DNA of 64,000 nucleotides from contig CM067559.1 in the NCBI GenBank assembly GCA_034509755.1, positions 20,504,501-20,568,500 on the forward strand, in the 5' to 3' direction. The notes under the pieces are model-generated. The model saw only the letters and a program-made list of their open reading frames with translations. It made no database searches and was not told the origin of the DNA. The stretch is from Anisodus tanguticus. Its lineage: Eukaryota > Streptophyta > Magnoliopsida > Solanales > Solanaceae. Made by a program: the position numbers and the translations under genes. Of the stretch, positions 59,838 through 64,000 are shown one piece after another. How positions within the stretch are numbered: the stretch's first letter is position 1; every line of letters starts with the position of its first letter.

Positions 59838-60781
59838 AAATGCATTTTTGGTGAATGTTGGCTGAAATGTCTCTAACATTTCGGGTGACATTTACCTATG
59901 TAATATCAAAATCTGATTATTGTTACTGTATAGTGCATTATTTTTTGTCACACAAGCATGATCCTTCAATAAGAACATGTAATCAAAGTGATACTGTTCT
60001 CTGCGATGATATTAGATATCATAAAAATGAGTATCAAAATAAGGCAAAGCCTTCACAAATATTTGGCAATTGTGAAAAATGGGCAAAGCACTTGAAATGA
60101 TACCGTTCCTATTCTATAGGAGTATCAAGTGCTTCAAAAGGATTTTGAGAATATTAAATATGTATTCTTAATTTTTTACACGAATATCTTTTATATGTGT
60201 TTTATGATTAGATCAAGGACACGATGGGAAAATGTTATATTGGTCCAGTGGTTAAACTCATTAAAATACATATAAAACGTGTCTTGATTTATTGCCAAAA
60301 TGAAAAGTTCTTGCTGGATTATAAGACAGGTGTTGTTCAAAATGTTGCCAACATTGCTATTGACATTTTCACATAACGATATTTGTTGGGATGCTGATCG
60401 TAACTGACTCCAGAAAATTAGTTTTTCTTTCCTATTTTTATGCCATATTTTTTAATTGGAATTCAAACTTTAAAAGGATAATATTATATTCCAAATAAGA
60501 TGTCTATCTTTTTATCCCAAAATCTTAGGTGCAAGTTATTGAATAAGTATCAAACACCTAAAATTAAGGAATTTTTGTATTTCAAAAAGCTTGCCAAGAG
60601 TATAAATATCTATTTCATTTGTTCTTCTTTTTAACATTCTATTTTTTTTCGAATAAAAAAAAATTAAAAAAGGAAAAGATCACATCACCTCGGTTTAATC
60701 CCTACCAAACCGATGGATTCCTCACTTTGTTCTTCATCCAAAAACCTCTAAAACCCTAAACCATCTCCTCTAAACTCTCCA
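59838..60781 (+). other. Spacer between pol and the env-like frame
   Basis: AT-rich. It contains two palindromic blocks (59854-59892 and 60341-60367). A CT-rich leader (60660-60780) precedes the next ATG. No gene. Confidence 0.6.
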
Positions 60782-62386
60782 ATGGAGACCTCTCCGATGT
60801 CAACCCCAATGTCAGCCAACACCACCACCAACACACCAATGAGTACCAGTCCACCACAATGCACATCCATTGTTCTTAGTGGAGATCAAGAACCTCTTGA
60901 AATCAGCTACCCAGGGGATGCTAGTAACCCCATTGATGTTGATGCCACTTCATATTACTCCACACTCGGCAAGAGGACCAGTTCTTCCTCCCTTCCTGCT
61001 CGAAGGTCAAGTAGGGTGTTCGAGAAAACTGTCCAACAAGAACCTGTCACTAAGAAATCCAGGTTTGAGACAATAGTTCCTACTTGCTCAAGCAGTGACA
61101 CAGGCGATATGGACTTTGAACTTTCATCAGAGGACACTGAACAAGAACCTTCAGTTTCAGAACCTCAAGATGAACCACCAGTTTCTGATCCTCAACCTGA
61201 GCCCTATGTCTCTGTTCCACAATGTGAATCTAAAGACGAGGAGATTCCCGACGACACCCCCTTAAAGAAGTTCTTCCCTAGAGGAATCTCCCGTCATGCA
61301 AGAACAGATGTTGCTCAGAATGTCACAACATCTCAAAAAACATTCCAACACGCCTCAAAAGGGGCATCATCTCCATCCTTATCGAGAAATACAGAATCAG
61401 AAACTGAAATTGAGGTAAATGCTTATTCTGACAAATTCTATTCCAAAGCAAAAATTGATAAAATGAATTGGTATAGGAATAGGATTATCAGGGCAGAAAA
61501 GGTATTAGATTTAGCCTTATGTTCTGAATATGGGTTGATTGAGTTCCTTGAAGATCGTAAGCTTCTGAAATCTGTAACTGATAAATAACCTTACATTGAT
61601 GAAGTGATTAGGCTGTTGTATGCAAACTTAAATTCTGGGATAGACAATGCCTCCTCTAAGAAATTTGGGAGAGTATACCTCTATAACAAAATATGTAAGT
61701 TTACTCCCTTAATTATCAATCAATGTTTGGGAATTGAGCATCAAATTGGAAGCAGTACTACTGTAAGGGCAACATAAAATAGGGACGAGATAATAGAATA
61801 CCTCACTGGAGGTATAGTGAAGAAATGGACTTCTCGATGCCCTGCCTCAAAACTCACTGCCCTATTTTCCACCTTACATAAGATTGCTATTCAAAATTGG
61901 CTCCCTTCACTTAATGAGTCGATTGTTACTACCGATCAAGCCTCTATGTTATACAAAATAGGAAAAAGGTTAAGAATTGACTAAGGAAGAATGATTTTCT
62001 ACCAAATAGCCAATTTGGCTAAAAAAGAGTCAACCTTGATCCTTCCCTATCCCTCTTTGATCTATCAAATTCTACTTACCCAAGGCTTTTAGCCTAGAAA
62101 TGAGGATATTTTAGGGAAAGCACCAGAGGTATATTCAGTGAATAAAGCAATCTTGAAAAGCAAAGATAGAGTTATTGACCTTCCCTGGCAAAAGGAAGCT
62201 AACATTGAGAATGTTGCTTGAAATGTTCCAAACGTTCTAGGCAACACTGGTACAAGACAATCACCTCTGTCTACACACTGGCTGGTTAAATAAATTTCCA
62301 AGGTCAACCAGCAAATCTCAGAGGTTAATGCTGTAAGGGATGCCTTAGTACAGGCCAAATACCAGTTCTTATTGTTGATTTCTTCC
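60782..62386 (+). pseudogene. Sirevirus env-like frame (putative)
   Basis: Extra frame after pol, as in Sireviruses, where it is called env-like; whether it mediates entry is unproven. It starts at ATG 60782 and is open for 268 codons. The first ~190 residues are low-complexity: Ser/Thr/Pro-rich, then acidic, with repeated EPxVSxP units (about residues 122-148) and a basic patch (ARRSSRVFEK). From about residue 215 it becomes structured (YSKAKIDKMNWYRNRIIRAE). A stop at 61586 is followed by same-frame sequence with further stops (near 61775, 61981, 62087). The part after the first stop (LLYANLNSG, LYNKICKFTPLIINQCLGI) resembles a plant domain annotated as putative transposon protein (Pfam family from memory). 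I see no signal peptide or clear transmembrane segment. Two palindromic blocks lie in it. Confidence 0.65.
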
Positions 62387-62388
62387 TA

Positions 62389-62939
62389 AAAAGGGGGAGA
62401 TAATTCTACTGTGCAGGGGGAGGAAAGAGCTGAGAGTTTTTTGTTGCTGCTGCTGCTGATGTTGCTACTGCTGAAGCAGAAGCTGATGCTACCAGGCAGA
62501 GGAAAGAGCAAGCTCAGATTATGCAGAGGTAGAAAGCGACTGGAAGCTACTACTGATGCATAATATGCAAGGGAGGAACAACTGGTGTTGATTGATGATT
62601 GATTAATTTGGACTGTGTTTGTTTTTGTTTTGATTAGATATTTGGTGATGTATTTGACGAAGATCTGACAATGTTTTTGTTTTGGAATGATGTGTTTGAA
62701 TGGTTTAGTTTTCTTATCTTTTCTGATCCTATAAGTTTTGTGTATATCCATGTTTGTGCTAATATTGTATCTAATATAATGGTGTACACTGGTATACATA
62801 TAGTTTGTTTGTATGCTATCACAGGTTAATGAGTAGAATTATTGTACTCATAGATGTTGGGACAACACTTATGACATTGTCGTAAGTCACTTGCACTGAT
62901 TAGAATAGGTTTTGTGAAGAAAGGCAAAAAGAGGGAGAA
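62389..62939 (+). other. Multiple polypurine tracts before the Sirevirus 3' LTR
   Basis: AAAAAGGGGGAGA (62388-62400), GGGGGAGGAAAGAG (62417-62430), GGCAGAGGAAAGAG (about 62495-62509) and AAAAAGAGGGAGAA (62926-62939). The last abuts the LTR. Several spaced purine tracts are a reported Sirevirus trait. A GCTGCTGCTG-rich stretch lies at 62442-62480. Confidence 0.7.
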
Positions 62940-63877
62940 TGTTAATGTTGGGTTTTGTGTTGTGACATTTTTCTCAACATATCATTTTCAGTACTAAGTT
63001 AAAATTCAGAAATGTTGGAACAAATGTCACGACATTCGAACCAACATTCTGTTAAACAGTTTTGCCTTACTTCACGGACTGAAGTGATTCTCGTGGATTT
63101 TTACCACGATGGTAAAGTGACTTGACAAAGTGTTTAGGAGCTGATGAAACACGTGGGAATAACAAGTCAAAGTTGTTGCTAAGCTTGGGGAATAAGTCCA
63201 AGAAGTTGAGGATTTTGCTCCATGATCTTCTCCAACAAATCATATTGGCTGTCCATCTTTCCCTCAACCTCCACAACCAACTGATGAGCTTTTCAAGGAA
63301 GACTCTCTACTATAAATAGAGAGGGAAGAAGAGTGAATTGATATCCAGAAAAAGATTGCAAAAATATCAAGAGAGCTCTCAAGAATTTATCTCAGAAAAC
63401 TGGATCGCTAGTGTTGCTTGAGCGTGTCGATAACATTCTGTCCAACATTATAATTGCTGCTTAGATTCTAGATTTGTTTTTCATTGAAACAATTATAATG
63501 AGATGTTGTCTATGTCTATTTAGATCGATTTTTTAGGCAGAAGTCATCTGTGACTTCAACTTTTTAATTCCTTTTGTATTATCTTGTAATATTGTAAAAG
63601 AAGGAAGTTATTTAATTATATAAATATATACAATACTTTCGGTCACTGACCGTCATAGGTTATATAATCAATATAACCTATGTAAATATTAAACATTTGT
63701 GTCTTTATTATTTTCGCTGCATTTTACTCTTCAAAGTTTTTTTTTTGGTTTTATCGAAGTGTTGTCACTTGTGACAGACAACATTACTGCCGACATTTAC
63801 AAACTGCATTGACATTCAAATTGTTTTTACTTCCAGTTTGTTTTCATTGTTCCATAGCATAACCCCGAGACCCAACA
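62940..63877 (+). repeat. 3' LTR of the Sirevirus
   Basis: 938 bp, direct repeat of 53827-54756, starting directly after AAAAAGAGGGAGAA and ending CCCAACA. It is followed by ATCAT and Helitron sequence. Confidence 0.92.
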
Positions 63878-63882
63878 ATCAT

Positions 63883-64000
63883 GTTGCATTTATTTTCATT
63901 ATTTAAATAAATATTGCATTTATTTTAACACAAATTACTATTTTTGAATAATTTATTTTTTATATATTTTTTATTCATTGACGCGATACACACGTACAAC
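63883..64000 (+). other. Helitron copy B, 3'-terminal region cut by the window end
   Basis: Matches copy A 38003-38112 (ATTTAAATAAATATTGC, TTGACGCGATACACACGT). The hairpin and CTAG end should lie within ~25 bases past the window. Confidence 0.85.

Larger units (their letters stand above)
55959..62248 (+). repeat. Dispersed ~38-bp imperfect palindromes in the Sirevirus interior
   Basis: Copies at 55959-55996, 56579-56618, 56694-56726, 57240-57267, 58036-58073, 59854-59892, 60341-60367, 61307-61344 and 62210-62248, plus two in each LTR. Left half consensus AATGTTGCCTNAAATGTC, right half ACATTTCNGGCAACATT. The arms of the best copies pair perfectly over 8-10 bp (for example 55959 and 58036). 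Six copies are 38-39 bp long; others are shortened. Where coding, they mostly read in the same frame (NVAxNVTxxQxTF-like peptides). Confidence 0.8.
53827..63877 (+). mobile_element. Sirevirus-type Ty1-copia element with env-like frame
   Basis: 10,051 bp. LTRs 53827-54756 and 62940-63877, both TGTTAATGTTGGG to CCCAACA. Order: gag, pol (protease, integrase, RT, RNase H), then an extra frame, then several purine tracts. A gag with CCHC knuckle, a second knuckle-bearing coiled-coil region before protease, the extra 3' frame and multiple purine tracts are Sirevirus traits (family knowledge). Flanks GTCAA and ATCAT each differ by one base from GTCAT, the sequence kept at the empty site in Helitron copy A (37998-38002). 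LTRs differ at about 12 of the first 260 bases. All genes are broken. Confidence 0.92.
38135..64000 (+). mobile_element. Helitron copy B, expanded by nested insertions, 3' end beyond window
   Basis: Collinear with copy A in separated blocks: 38135-39013 (copy A 34115-35017), 46310-46455 (35800-35960), 52910-53610 (36045-36740), 53720-53826 (37455-38002) and 63883-64000 (38003-38112). Between the blocks lie a copia (39262-45834), an inverted-repeat element holding a second copia (46456-52904) and a Sirevirus (53827-63877). The window stops inside the 3' hairpin (ACGTACAAC). The first ~25 bases of the Helitron 5' end are missing: copy A's CTAG joins directly to AAATATTGATTG. Confidence 0.8.

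Overview
The window is nuclear DNA from a flowering plant. The mix of elements suggests an asterid, most likely Solanaceae: a giant-LTR Tat/Ogre-like Ty3-gypsy element, gypsy LTRs bounded by TGTCACGACCC-type ends, an RTE LINE with a (TTG)n tail, a Sirevirus and Helitrons. The family placement is inference. I found no intact host gene, no tRNA or rRNA, and nothing prokaryotic. Almost every base that can be explained belongs to a transposable element, most of them broken and nested inside one another.

Layout. (1) 1-15.45 kb: a plus-strand Ty1-copia relic, cut off by the window start and split by a 12.4-kb minus-strand Tat/Ogre-like element (1165-13603). That element has 4.4-kb LTRs, an imperfect 5-bp target duplication (CCATG/CCTTG), a primer site, a 38-bp tandem array in its 3' UTR, and only a scrap of pol. 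(2) 16.3-20.9 kb: a minus-strand copia element with an 869-residue pol frame, a 3' LTR and a truncated 5' LTR. (3) 20.9-23.5 kb: a minus-strand gypsy LTR with primer site, then a plus-strand gag scrap. (4) 24.05-28.8 kb: a very decayed minus-strand copia split by a 2.6-kb solo LTR with a perfect AGAGA target duplication. (5) 29.2-31.3 kb: a minus-strand RTE-type LINE. (6) 31.47-32.04 kb: a tandem TRIM (LTR-int-LTR-int-LTR) with a perfect ATTAT duplication. (7) 33.07-33.87 kb: a non-autonomous hAT element with an 8-bp duplication. (8) 34.09 kb to the window end: two head-to-tail copies of a non-autonomous Helitron. Copy A (34092-38134) carries a hAT-like fragment. Copy B (38135 to beyond 64000) is swollen to about 26 kb by a copia (39262-45834, TGAAT duplication), an inverted-repeat element holding a second copia of related family (46456-52904), and a 10-kb Sirevirus (53827-63877) with gag, pol and an env-like reading frame.

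Almost no gene here can act: nearly all coding regions carry stops or frameshifts, so they are annotated as pseudogenes. The order of events can be read from the nesting. Helitron copy A acts as an empty-site reference for the insertions in copy B. The least expected signal is a family of ~38-bp imperfect palindromes (AATGTTGCC...GGCAACATT) scattered at least nine times through the Sirevirus interior and also present in its LTRs. Others are a compensated base-pair change in a hairpin at the copia LTR end, and the head-to-tail Helitron junction. All alignments were made by eye. Identities are approximate.
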